The notes under the pieces were generated by a model, which made no database searches, had not been told where the DNA came from, and saw only the letters and a program-made list of their open reading frames with translations. A stretch of 64,000 bases of DNA, from assembly GCA_965246875.1 (NCBI GenBank), contig CBDFFU010000003.1, forward strand, positions 868,001 through 932,000, read 5' to 3'. Origin of the DNA: DASWYT01 sp965246875 (GTDB lineage: Bacteria > Pseudomonadota > Alphaproteobacteria > Micavibrionales > SZUA-601). How positions within the stretch are numbered: the first letter of the stretch is position 1; every line of letters starts with the position of its first letter. Below, one piece after another: positions 55,956 to 64,000 of this stretch. Made by a program: the position numbers and the translations under genes.

Positions 55956-58900
55956 TGCCTTTGCAACATGGCAAGGGCATGCTGTATGGCGTTCCCGAAG
56001 GGGAAGATGCGCGGCAACTGGCGCAACTGGCACATGACAGTTTTTCAGCGTTGCGCCAACCGTTGCTGCACATCGCGATCAGCGACGAGCGCCTGGCGAT
56101 GCTGCAGGACTTACTGGCATTTTTTACGCCGGATATTGCGCTCAAGGTTTTACCGGCGTGGGATTGTTTGCCGTATGACCGCGTCTCGCCGCAGCCCGAT
56201 ATTCTGGCGGCGCGGGCGCGGTTTTTGGTCGATGCGGCGCAGCAAGAGACGTTGACACAGCCGACGATTATCTTGACGGTCATCAATGCCGTTACCCAAC
56301 GTCTGCCCGACCCGCAACTTTTTGCCAAGGCGCACCTGCAACTCAGTAAGGGATCCATCATCAAACGCGATGTGCTGCAGAATTTTTTCAGCACCAATGG
56401 CTATACACGGTCCGATACGGTACGCGAAGTGGGCGAATACGCTATTCGCGGCGGTATTATCGACCTGTTTCCAGCGGGCAACGATTACCCGATCCGCCTC
56501 GACATGTTTGACGATGAGATCGAACAGATCAAAACATTCGACCAGCAGACCCAAAGCTCGCTGGACACCATCGATCACGTTCTGCTGACACCGCTGTCGG
56601 AACTGCTGCTCAACCCGGATACGATCATCACCTTCCGTCAGGGTTATCGTGAACTGTTCGGCATTGGCACCGATGACCCATTGTTTGAAGCGGTCAGCAG
56701 CGGCCACCGCTATGTCGGCATGGAACACTGGCTGCCGCTCTTTTATTCCAAACTGGTCACGCTGTTCGATCTGTACCCGCACAGTCCCATCAGCACTGAT
56801 CACAATATTGGTGCTGCCAGGACCGAGCGCAACACGCAGATTCAGGATTTTTACCGGGCGCGCCAGGATGTCAACGCGCAAACGGCACAGGATAAAAAAG
56901 CGCACAAATCCACGCCAATTTATAAACCACTGCCGCCGATTTTATTATACGAAACCGACGAGGAATGGCGCGATTATACCAAACAGCGCCATATCTGGCG
57001 TGAACTCAACCCGTTTGCCCGACCGGATGCCGACAACGCCACCGGCAGTGATTTTGCCGCTAAAACCGCGCCACGTTTTTTCACCAAGGCCGGCCCGGCG
57101 TATGATGATTTAAAAGCCGCCGTGCAGGGTTGGCAAACCCAGCGCAAGACCGTGTTGATCGCCTGTTATTCAACTGGGTCGCGTGAACGTTTGCAGGCGG
57201 TGTTACGTGATCATGGGGTCGAGCATACGCAATTGATCGAGGATTACGCCGCCGCCAAACATCTGGCGACGGATACGGTGGGCTTATGTCTGCTGGCACT
57301 GGAACACGGGTTTGTGGCCAGTGATCTGGTCATTCTGGCCGAACAGGATTTGTTTGGTGAACGGATGGGTCGCGTCGCAAAGAAATCATCACGCAAACAG
57401 GCACAAGCTGTTTTGAATGCCGGTGATCTCAGCGTGGGTGATCTAATCGTCCACCGCGAACATGGCGTCGGGAAATTTGATGGCTTGATCATGATGGAGA
57501 TCGACGGCCAGCCGCATGATTTTTTGAAAGTTTTGTATGCCGATGACGACAAACTGTTTGTGCCGGTTGAAAATATTGATGTCTTGACGCGTTTCGGCTC
57601 GGAACATTCAACCGGAGCATTAGACCGTTTGGGCGGTGCCGCGTGGCAGGCGCGCAAAGCCCGGGTCAAGAAACGCCTGCTGGATATGGCGGAAGGCCTG
57701 ATTGCCCTGGCGGCGAAACGTCACATTGCTGACGGCCCATCGATGGAAATGCCGGAAGCGCAATATAACGAATTTGTCGCCCGCTTCCCGTACCAGGAAA
57801 CCGACGATCAGGAACGTGCCATTGGCGATGTGCTGGAAGATTTACAACGTGACCGCGCGATGGATCGTCTGATTTGCGGGGATGTGGGCTTTGGCAAAAC
57901 TGAGGTCGCCATGCGCGCGGCGTTTATCGCGGCGATGGCCGGGCTGCAAGTCGCCGTTGTGGTGCCGACCACCTTACTGGCGCGCCAGCATGCCCAGAAT
58001 TTCTTGGCTCGGTTTGCCGGTTTCCCGCTGCGTATCGCGCAACTGTCACGCTTTGTGACAACGGCCGAAGCGAACAAGGTCAAGGAACAATTGGCAAATG
58101 GTGATGTGGATATCGTCATTGGTACTCATGCGTTATTGGGCAATCAGATCAAATTTGCCAATCTGGGTTTGATGATCATTGATGAAGAACAGAATTTCGG
58201 CGTCAAGCAAAAAGAAAAATTGAAAGAGCTGAAACATAACGTCCATGTGTTGACGCTGACGGCCACACCTATTCCGCGCACCTTGCAATTGTCCATGTCC
58301 GGTATTCGGGAAATGAGTATTATCGCAACGCCGCCGATCGACCGTTTGGCCGTGCGAACGTTCGTTTTGCCATACGATCCAGTCATTATCCGCGAAGCGA
58401 TCTTGCGGGAATATTATCGGGGCGGGCAGTGTTTCTATGTTTGTCCGCGTTTATCGGACATGGAAGCGGTCAAAGACGCATTAGCGGAATTGGTCCCCGA
58501 AGTGCGCGTCATTGAAGCGCATGGGCAACTGGCAGCCGCCGAATTGGATGAACGCATGACCGATTTCTATGAAGGCAAATATCATGTGTTGCTGGCCACC
58601 AATATTATTGAATCCGGTCTGGATATTGCCAATGCCAATACATTGATCGTGCATCGCGCCGATATGTTTGGCCTTAGCCAGCTTTATCAAATTCGTGGCC
58701 GTGTCGGGCGTTCCAAACGCCGCGGCTATGCCTATTTCACCTACAAAAATGATAAATTGCTCAGCGAGCAGGCAAAGAAACGCCTGCATGTGATCGGCAC
58801 ACTCGATACGCTGGGTGCCGGATTCCAACTGGCCAGTTACGACATGGATATTCGCGGTGCTGGTAACTTATTGGGCGAAGAACAATCCGGCCATATCCGC

Positions 58901-59449
58901 GAAGTCGGTGTCGAGCTGTATCAGCAAATGCTGGAAGAGGCGGTGCAGATTGCCAAAGAAGGTGGGCTTGGCCTGATCGGTGCGAATGTCGATCTGGATT
59001 GGACACCACAGATCAATCTGGGCGTGCCGGTGCTGATACCCGATTATTACATTCAGGATCTTCCGGTGCGGTTGGGCTTGTACCGGCGTTTGGCGTCTTT
59101 AAATGAGAATGATGCGATTGAGGCCTTTGCCGTGGAATTGATCGACCGCTTTGGCCCGTTGCCGATCGAGGTGAAAAACCTGCTCGACGTCATGGCGATC
59201 AAACAGATGTGCAAAAAAGCCGGCATCGACAAGATCGACGCGGGGCCAAAAGGTGCCTTACTATCCTTCCGTCGCAACAACTTTTCTGCGGTGGATAAAT
59301 TGCTGCTCTACGTCAACAAACAACTCGGCACGGTCAAAATCAGACCAGATCAAAAACTTAGCGCGTTCCGCAACTGGGATGACGTGCAGCACCGTGTGAC
59401 CGGTGTACGGCAACTGGTGCAGGATTTGTCTGATATGGTTGTCAATTAA
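55952..59449 (+). CDS. mfd: Transcription-repair coupling factor Mfd
   Basis: A DNA translocase that removes stalled RNA polymerase and recruits UvrA. The 1165-residue length is normal. The N-terminal UvrB-like region has GGIIDLFPAGNDYPIR; the polymerase-interacting domain starts VGDLIVHREHGVGKF; Walker A GDVGFGKT lies near residue 644; DEEQ follows, and the late motif is QIRGRVGRS. A C-terminal TRCF domain is present. Its stop lies inside a palindrome shared with the convergent gene. Confidence 0.97.
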   Translation: MMPLQHGKGMLYGVPEGEDARQLAQLAHDSFSALRQPLLHIAISDERLAMLQDLLAFFTPDIALKVLPAWDCLPYDRVSPQPDILAARARFLVDAAQQETLTQPTIILTVINAVTQRLPDPQLFAKAHLQLSKGSIIKRDVLQNFFSTNGYTRSDTVREVGEYAIRGGIIDLFPAGNDYPIRLDMFDDEIEQIKTFDQQTQSSLDTIDHVLLTPLSELLLNPDTIITFRQGYRELFGIGTDDPLFEAVSSGHRYVGMEHWLPLFYSKLVTLFDLYPHSPISTDHNIGAARTERNTQIQDFYRARQDVNAQTAQDKKAHKSTPIYKPLPPILLYETDEEWRDYTKQRHIWRELNPFARPDADNATGSDFAAKTAPRFFTKAGPAYDDLKAAVQGWQTQRKTVLIACYSTGSRERLQAVLRDHGVEHTQLIEDYAAAKHLATDTVGLCLLALEHGFVASDLVILAEQDLFGERMGRVAKKSSRKQAQAVLNAGDLSVGDLIVHREHGVGKFDGLIMMEIDGQPHDFLKVLYADDDKLFVPVENIDVLTRFGSEHSTGALDRLGGAAWQARKARVKKRLLDMAEGLIALAAKRHIADGPSMEMPEAQYNEFVARFPYQETDDQERAIGDVLEDLQRDRAMDRLICGDVGFGKTEVAMRAAFIAAMAGLQVAVVVPTTLLARQHAQNFLARFAGFPLRIAQLSRFVTTAEANKVKEQLANGDVDIVIGTHALLGNQIKFANLGLMIIDEEQNFGVKQKEKLKELKHNVHVLTLTATPIPRTLQLSMSGIREMSIIATPPIDRLAVRTFVLPYDPVIIREAILREYYRGGQCFYVCPRLSDMEAVKDALAELVPEVRVIEAHGQLAAAELDERMTDFYEGKYHVLLATNIIESGLDIANANTLIVHRADMFGLSQLYQIRGRVGRSKRRGYAYFTYKNDKLLSEQAKKRLHVIGTLDTLGAGFQLASYDMDIRGAGNLLGEEQSGHIREVGVELYQQMLEEAVQIAKEGGLGLIGANVDLDWTPQINLGVPVLIPDYYIQDLPVRLGLYRRLASLNENDAIEAFAVELIDRFGPLPIEVKNLLDVMAIKQMCKKAGIDKIDAGPKGALLSFRRNNFSAVDKLLLYVNKQLGTVKIRPDQKLSAFRNWDDVQHRVTGVRQLVQDLSDMVVN

Positions 59450-59457
59450 ATTGACAA
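59439..59457. repeat. Palindrome spanning two convergent stop codons
   Basis: TTGTCAATT (59439-59447) and AATTGACAA (59449-59457) form perfect 9-base arms around one A. The TAA of mfd and the TAA of the opposite gene both fall at its centre. It may act as a weak bidirectional terminator, although there is no T-tract. Confidence 0.6.
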
Positions 59458-61878
59458 GGACAGGCTGAGCAGGCTGCTAGCTGAGGCGGTATTGCCGCTG
59501 TACAGATCCAGCGATGCCGCCTGTGACGAACTGAACGTCGCACCTGTTCCGCCATTCAATGTCAGATAACGCGTCAAAAACTTTTCGGTAAAGCTGTTGA
59601 CTTTGTATTTGCTGGTTCCGTTACTCGCCGTTTCCGCATCCAGCGTGTCGAGTATAGCACCAATCCGGCCCTGTTCAAAAGTCAGGTTACGGTTATCTGA
59701 CCCTAAGTAGCGCGACGTGCGATCAACGACAGCTGACAATGATTGAACAGCACTGCGTGTAGCCGTTAAGGTACCGCTGGTAATCTGTGTAACAATGTCT
59801 TGCAGTTGTGATGCTACGTCAGATTTAAACGTTTTAGCAGGATGCAACTTTAGCAAATCGGTACTGCTGCTGACCGCAAATGAAATTTCGTTTTGATCAC
59901 TGCTCAGCAGATTAGACTTGCCGACTGCAGCAGCGGTAATCGTTTTATCCAGATTTTTCTGCAGATCAAAAAAAACTTGATCAATTTTTGCTTTTGGATC
60001 ATAATTCTTGACAACACTGGCGAATACCGGCTGGTCACCATTCAATGATTTGCTGGCTGTATCAGTCCGATTAGTTAATTGCACAGCCTGAAGTGACAAT
60101 GCCTGTGCTGAAGCTATGTCCCCAACCCCGGCTGAGTCCAGTGCTGTTACAATGTCATGAATAGTGCCACCTGCACCATTGGCATACAAATTGATGTTTT
60201 CGCTGCCACCATTGCCATCGGGCAAGGATAATACATTGTATTGAGCCTGACCGTTTAATGTTAGTAAATTATCTAATCCGTTGGTGCCAGTTGTGTTGAT
60301 CGTATTGTACAGCTGCGTCCGCAATGCAGTGAATTTTGTTGTTAAATCAGTCCGGTCAGCGTTGCTGGCACGAGACGCGGACGATTCCGCCAATGTCCCG
60401 ATTTGTTTGAGCAGATCAGCAACATTTTGTGTGCGGGTTAGCGCGTCGTCTATCGACTGTTTGCCTTTTAAAATATCACTGCTGTTTAAGGGTGCATTGT
60501 AAAGGACATCGTCTGATTTGTCGGTTAAAATTGCTTTATCGTTTGCAAGACTGGTTTTAATCGCAACGCTGCGGTTTAAGGCACTCGTTAGTTTATTGGT
60601 GGCGGCTGATAAATTTGCAGTATCGTTACTATTGGCCAGTGCATCAAAGGCTGTTTTGGCAGCGTCCAGAGCGTCCGTCAAATCCGCAGCATTGAATACA
60701 TTGATTGTAACAGGTTTACTACCATTTGCTTTTAGTTGTGTGGTGAGAACAGCATTGTTATCAAATTGCAGAATGTTTTCCGTTGGCGCTGTGCCACCAT
60801 TTGCGTTGATATCAACAGTAGTCGGGGTCTTGACGCTCGCACCGTTTATTTGTCCGGAAATCGTGGTGATCAAAGCGGCAAAACTTGATTTGTAAGCTGC
60901 CAGCTTGGTGCTATTGGCTGGATTGCCGGCATCGGTTACCAACTGCTGCAACTTGATAATATTTTGTCCGGCACCATTTATGGCTGCACTACCTGCTGAC
61001 AGCAATTGCTCAAACCGGAGCAATTGTGGAATAGCGTCTTGTTGCGTTGCGTTTTCAACGGGGTCAATCGTGCGATGCGCCAAGGCATCGTAATCGCTAA
61101 CTGCTTTATTGATCGCCGTTTGCAACGATGTCACTTGTTTCACAGCCGCATCGCTGATTTTAAGATTGCCTTCTAACACAGCGGCATCTTGTTTAGCCGT
61201 CGTGATTTGCGAGGTACTGAGATTGGCATTTTTGACAGCACTGGTGAATTGATCGATTTTTAATTTACTGGTAATCACGCGCGCCTGGGTTTCAACCGGC
61301 TGGATGGCCAACTGGGCTGGAATATTGAGGGTGCTTTGCACGACATCACGTATGATTTTATCACCTAGAATGTTATAGACATTGGCCGTCTTTGATGTGT
61401 TACGCGCGAAATATGCGGCTTCACGCAAGGCTGGATCCTGATCGCCTAAGGCCTGCTCAAACTCGCTTTGTACATAGTTTGTGGCAATCGTTATCTGTTT
61501 CGTCACGCTTTTGAGTTTGGTTAGGCCTTGATCAAGGCGTAGATCCTTAGCCATCGCGGCAAAGCGGCTGTCAGCCAGGCGGCTTGATAAAGCACCTGTC
61601 GCCGTCGGATCTTCAGTCAATACTTTTTTGATCCGGCCCATGCCGTTTTTAGCTTCATCTTCGAGATCATACGCAGACAATAAAATTTTGACAGCGCGCT
61701 GATCTTTCAGTAAATCGTCGACAGACGTAAATTTCGTTATGGCTTTTTTGAAATAATCCAGGTCTTTTTGCACATCTTTATTTTTGGCAAATTTGTCGAG
61801 CTGCTTCTGCGGATCTTGCATAAAGACCCGCCAGGCGACTGAGGAACTTAATCCTGTAAGGCCGGTAGTTGCTGTCAC
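59446..61878 (-). CDS. Large DUF1217 flagellum-associated protein
   Basis: I place the start at GTG 61878 (product begins with TATTGLTGLSSSVAW after Met) because AGGA lies eight bases upstream; the frame is open to an ATG at 61929 without such a site. The product is about 810 residues. The N-terminus has the DUF1217 pattern FAKNKDVQKDLDYFKKAI with a long helical, Ala/Leu/Asp-rich body, and the C-terminus ends in a segment KFLTRYLTLNGG. DUF1217 proteins occur in flagellar clusters of alphaproteobacteria, so motility is suggested, though no other flagellar gene is here. It is longer than usual members. Confidence 0.7.
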   Translation of the reverse strand: MTATTGLTGLSSSVAWRVFMQDPQKQLDKFAKNKDVQKDLDYFKKAITKFTSVDDLLKDQRAVKILLSAYDLEDEAKNGMGRIKKVLTEDPTATGALSSRLADSRFAAMAKDLRLDQGLTKLKSVTKQITIATNYVQSEFEQALGDQDPALREAAYFARNTSKTANVYNILGDKIIRDVVQSTLNIPAQLAIQPVETQARVITSKLKIDQFTSAVKNANLSTSQITTAKQDAAVLEGNLKISDAAVKQVTSLQTAINKAVSDYDALAHRTIDPVENATQQDAIPQLLRFEQLLSAGSAAINGAGQNIIKLQQLVTDAGNPANSTKLAAYKSSFAALITTISGQINGASVKTPTTVDINANGGTAPTENILQFDNNAVLTTQLKANGSKPVTINVFNAADLTDALDAAKTAFDALANSNDTANLSAATNKLTSALNRSVAIKTSLANDKAILTDKSDDVLYNAPLNSSDILKGKQSIDDALTRTQNVADLLKQIGTLAESSASRASNADRTDLTTKFTALRTQLYNTINTTGTNGLDNLLTLNGQAQYNVLSLPDGNGGSENINLYANGAGGTIHDIVTALDSAGVGDIASAQALSLQAVQLTNRTDTASKSLNGDQPVFASVVKNYDPKAKIDQVFFDLQKNLDKTITAAAVGKSNLLSSDQNEISFAVSSSTDLLKLHPAKTFKSDVASQLQDIVTQITSGTLTATRSAVQSLSAVVDRTSRYLGSDNRNLTFEQGRIGAILDTLDAETASNGTSKYKVNSFTEKFLTRYLTLNGGTGATFSSSQAASLDLYSGNTASASSLLSLSLSI

Positions 61879-61996
61879 TTTGGGTATCCTAAAAGCTGAT
61901 CCGACAGTTTCAGGATAGCACATACACATTGGGAAATGCTTAAGACTGTAGCATAACGATTCAGGTTTTGTTAAGGATGATCAACTGATAGACAAA

Positions 61997-62812
61997 TTAC
62001 GGCTGGTGCTTGGCCCATGTCCAGACGCCTTTGACGCTGATAATCAAGCCTGTAATCAAACCAATCCACCCACCCACTGCACCCAGCAGACTGCGGCCCA
62101 ATATCCAGCCTAAGCCACATATTAATAAGACCAGTCCAACAATCAGCCATTCTTGAAGATTGCTCTGTGCTGGCGTTGATGGCTGGTTCGCTGGTCGTGT
62201 CGTGATGGTGACTTGGTGCGGAAAAGGCAAATCGGTTTTGTCATCAAAGCCGGTCAGGTCGCGCGCCGGGTCATCGATATGAAACGGCAGGTTTTGAAGA
62301 TTGCCCTGCCAGAAGGCAGCAGCGTCCTTAACCGCTGCAATAAAGTCATCTGCAGTATCGTAAAAATGCGCGTATTCATTAAGCGTGATGACAATATATT
62401 TGGCTGTCAGTTTTGGTGCAATCGCATTGAGGCCAGCAGCCCATCGCAGATACAAAGACCGCCAGTCCAGAGTTGTCGCAACGCCCGTTTGCGGGTCGAT
62501 GCTCACGTCAGTCCAGGTTTCTGTGTCCTGTTTGATGCGTTTGGCAATGGCCTGCATGTTGCGTGATGCTTCATCCCATGACAGATCAATATCGGGAATA
62601 AAATAAGCCGGATCCGGCTCATCGGCCTCATGCACATAGCATTGTCTAACCGCATTGTCCCACTCGCCAGCAAAGATATCCGGCTTCAGCAGTGACAACC
62701 AAAACAGTGGCAAGCCATTATTGCTGCTTAAACGGACAACATCTTCTGCATCTTCTTCGATCAAATCAGTGCGATGTGTGAAACGGATGTCTAAAAATAC
62801 GCGATTGCCCAT
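61997..62812 (-). CDS. Hypothetical protein with C-terminal membrane helices
   Basis: A 271-residue protein. The N-terminal 200 residues are soluble, acidic and Trp/Asp-rich. Two hydrophobic segments near residues 222-240 and 243-262 (WLIVGLVLLICGLGWILG and following) form a tail anchor. No known domain is recognised. It starts 14 bases after the glmM stop on the same strand and may be cotranscribed with it. Confidence 0.6.
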   Translation of the reverse strand: MGNRVFLDIRFTHRTDLIEEDAEDVVRLSSNNGLPLFWLSLLKPDIFAGEWDNAVRQCYVHEADEPDPAYFIPDIDLSWDEASRNMQAIAKRIKQDTETWTDVSIDPQTGVATTLDWRSLYLRWAAGLNAIAPKLTAKYIVITLNEYAHFYDTADDFIAAVKDAAAFWQGNLQNLPFHIDDPARDLTGFDDKTDLPFPHQVTITTRPANQPSTPAQSNLQEWLIVGLVLLICGLGWILGRSLLGAVGGWIGLITGLIISVKGVWTWAKHQP

Positions 62813-62826
62813 GACAAACTTTCAGG

Positions 62827-64000
62827 TTAAAGGTGTGGCGTCATCTGTGTCGTGATGTCAGCAATGATCTGGTCGACGCGCTCTGAGGTTTCGGCTTCAG
62901 CCAATACCCGTACCAGTTTTTCCGTACCGGATTTGCGCACCAGGATACGGGCGTCACTGCCAAGCCTTGCTTCATAATCCGTGAGCCACTCTTTGATATC
63001 ATTGCGATCCATGGGGTTATCGCGCGTGTAACGGAGGTTCTGTAAAAATTGCGGTGTCGCTTTAAACACATGCAATGCATCAGACGCTTTGGCCTGTGAT
63101 TCTTTTAACAACGCCAAGACTTGCAAGGTGGTCATCAAGCCATCACCAGTGGTGGAATAATCGCCTAAAATAAAATGCCCGCTTTGTTCGCCACCCATGT
63201 TAAACCCGCCAGCTTTCATCGCTTCCAGCACATAGCGGTCGCCGACATTCGTGCGCACCAAACGCATACCGTTATGATCCAGATATTTCTCCATACCCAG
63301 TGACGACATGCTGTTCATGACCAACGTATCGTGCGCCAGCTTGCCCTGTTTGTGCCAATAGGTGGCAAGGCTTGCTGCGATCTGGTCACCATCGACACGC
63401 TGGCCCAGTTCGTCGGCCACAATTAATCGGTCGGCATCCCCGTCCAGCGCGATCCCGATGTGCGCGCCATGCAAGATGACCGCATCCTGCATCGGCGTTG
63501 TATGCGTCGCTCCGCAATTTTTGTTGATGTTCATGCCATTCGGGTTGACGCCCATCGGGATGATTTCAGCACCCAGTTCCCACAAGACTTTTGGCGCCAC
63601 TTTGTACGCGGCACCATGGGCGCAATCGACGACGATTTTCATGCCTTCCAGCGTCATGTTTTTGGGAAAAGTGGCTTTGACAAATTCCACATAGCGGCCG
63701 CCTTCTTCATCAACCCGGCGCGCGCGGCCGATATCGGCGGGGGCGGCTAATTCAGCAGATAAATCCGTGTCGATCAGCGTTTCAATCTCACGCTCAATGC
63801 TGTCGGATAATTTAAACCCGTCCGCGCCGAATAACTTGAAGCCGTTATCCTGATACGGATTATGGCTGGCGGAAATCATGACACCCAAATCGGCGCGTAA
63901 GGAACGGGTTAACATGGCGATAGCGGGTGTTGGCATCGGGCCGACAAAGGTCACATCCATGCCCATCGACAAGAATCCCGAACTCATGGCGTTTTCCAAC
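62827..64000 (-). CDS. glmM: Phosphoglucosamine mutase GlmM, N-terminus cut by window edge
   Basis: Converts glucosamine-6-phosphate to glucosamine-1-phosphate, between GlmS and GlmU. The phosphoserine loop MISASHNPYQDNG is present near the window edge, followed by the sugar- and metal-binding loops (LDGDADR, GEQSGH) and the C-terminal phosphate-binding segment RKSGTEKLVRVL. About 390 residues are visible and roughly 60 N-terminal residues lie beyond the window. It completes the UDP-GlcNAc pathway with glmS and glmU at 12-15 kb. Confidence 0.94.
   Translation of the reverse strand, partial: LENAMSSGFLSMGMDVTFVGPMPTPAIAMLTRSLRADLGVMISASHNPYQDNGFKLFGADGFKLSDSIEREIETLIDTDLSAELAAPADIGRARRVDEEGGRYVEFVKATFPKNMTLEGMKIVVDCAHGAAYKVAPKVLWELGAEIIPMGVNPNGMNINKNCGATHTTPMQDAVILHGAHIGIALDGDADRLIVADELGQRVDGDQIAASLATYWHKQGKLAHDTLVMNSMSSLGMEKYLDHNGMRLVRTNVGDRYVLEAMKAGGFNMGGEQSGHFILGDYSTTGDGLMTTLQVLALLKESQAKASDALHVFKATPQFLQNLRYTRDNPMDRNDIKEWLTDYEARLGSDARILVRKSGTEKLVRVLAEAETSERVDQIIADITTQMTPHL

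Overview
The window looks like a chromosomal segment of an alphaproteobacterium with mixed base composition. Most genes are moderately GC-rich, but several genes and part-genes are clearly AT-rich. Pointers to the class are the blocks lpxC-bamD-recN-ligA and recG/sdhE-mfd, a DUF1217-type flagellar protein, DUF882 and DUF502 proteins, and a folate-binding YgfZ. Genus cannot be told from the sequence. No rRNA, tRNA, insertion sequence or CRISPR array was seen.

Layout. 1-6.3 kb (minus strand): end of an unknown gene, ligA, recN, bamD, a compact element with a 23-residue hydrophobic peptide facing an antisense transcription unit, then lpxC. 6.5-8.8 kb: a polar amino-acid type ABC importer. 8.8-10.9 kb: two unknown genes and a TrmN6-like methyltransferase. 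10.9-18.2 kb (plus): polyprenyl diphosphate synthase, glmU, glmS, two HIT genes (the first frameshifted), a dimer-type glycyl-tRNA synthetase and a Nudix hydrolase. 18.2-21.8 kb: ygfZ, a glycosyltransferase, an NfeD-like/SPFH pair and small genes. 21.8-28.6 kb (minus): a yejABEF-type peptide/microcin C importer headed by a degenerate EAL protein; yejB carries a frameshift.

28.6-38.4 kb (minus): a compact virion and lysis cassette. Read 5' to 3' it gives major capsid protein, small head protein, tail tubular A-like, tail tubular B-like, internal virion-like protein, tailspike (frameshifted), small terminase-like, large terminase, membrane/coiled-coil protein, SleB-type lysin and 3TM holin. This follows the T7 late-gene order, but portal, scaffold, large ejection proteins, integrase and replication genes are absent. 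Upstream sit a sigma70-like promoter embedded in AGGA/TCCT operator half-sites and a CtrA-like box. It may be a reduced prophage or a domesticated particle / gene-transfer-agent-like element.

38.4-50.7 kb: a zinc-ribbon protein, succinate-semialdehyde dehydrogenase, truB-rpsO-pnp with a small AT-rich gene inserted, unknown genes, a Tat-exported DUF882 protein, a D,D-carboxypeptidase with SPOR domain, a histone-H1-like/phasin fusion and rpsD with a structured leader. 50.8-64 kb: a DUF502 protein, an MFS transporter with divergent TrmB-like regulator, recG, sdhE, mfd, a large DUF1217 protein, an unknown membrane protein and glmM cut by the window end.

Together the housekeeping genes cover UDP-GlcNAc supply (glmS, glmU, glmM), lipid A commitment (lpxC), outer-membrane assembly (bamD), repair (ligA, recN, recG, mfd) and RNA/translation (pnp, truB, rpsO, rpsD, glyS). 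Three genes (HIT, yejB, tailspike) are each broken by a single-base shift at or near a short homopolymer, so assembly error has to be weighed against real decay.
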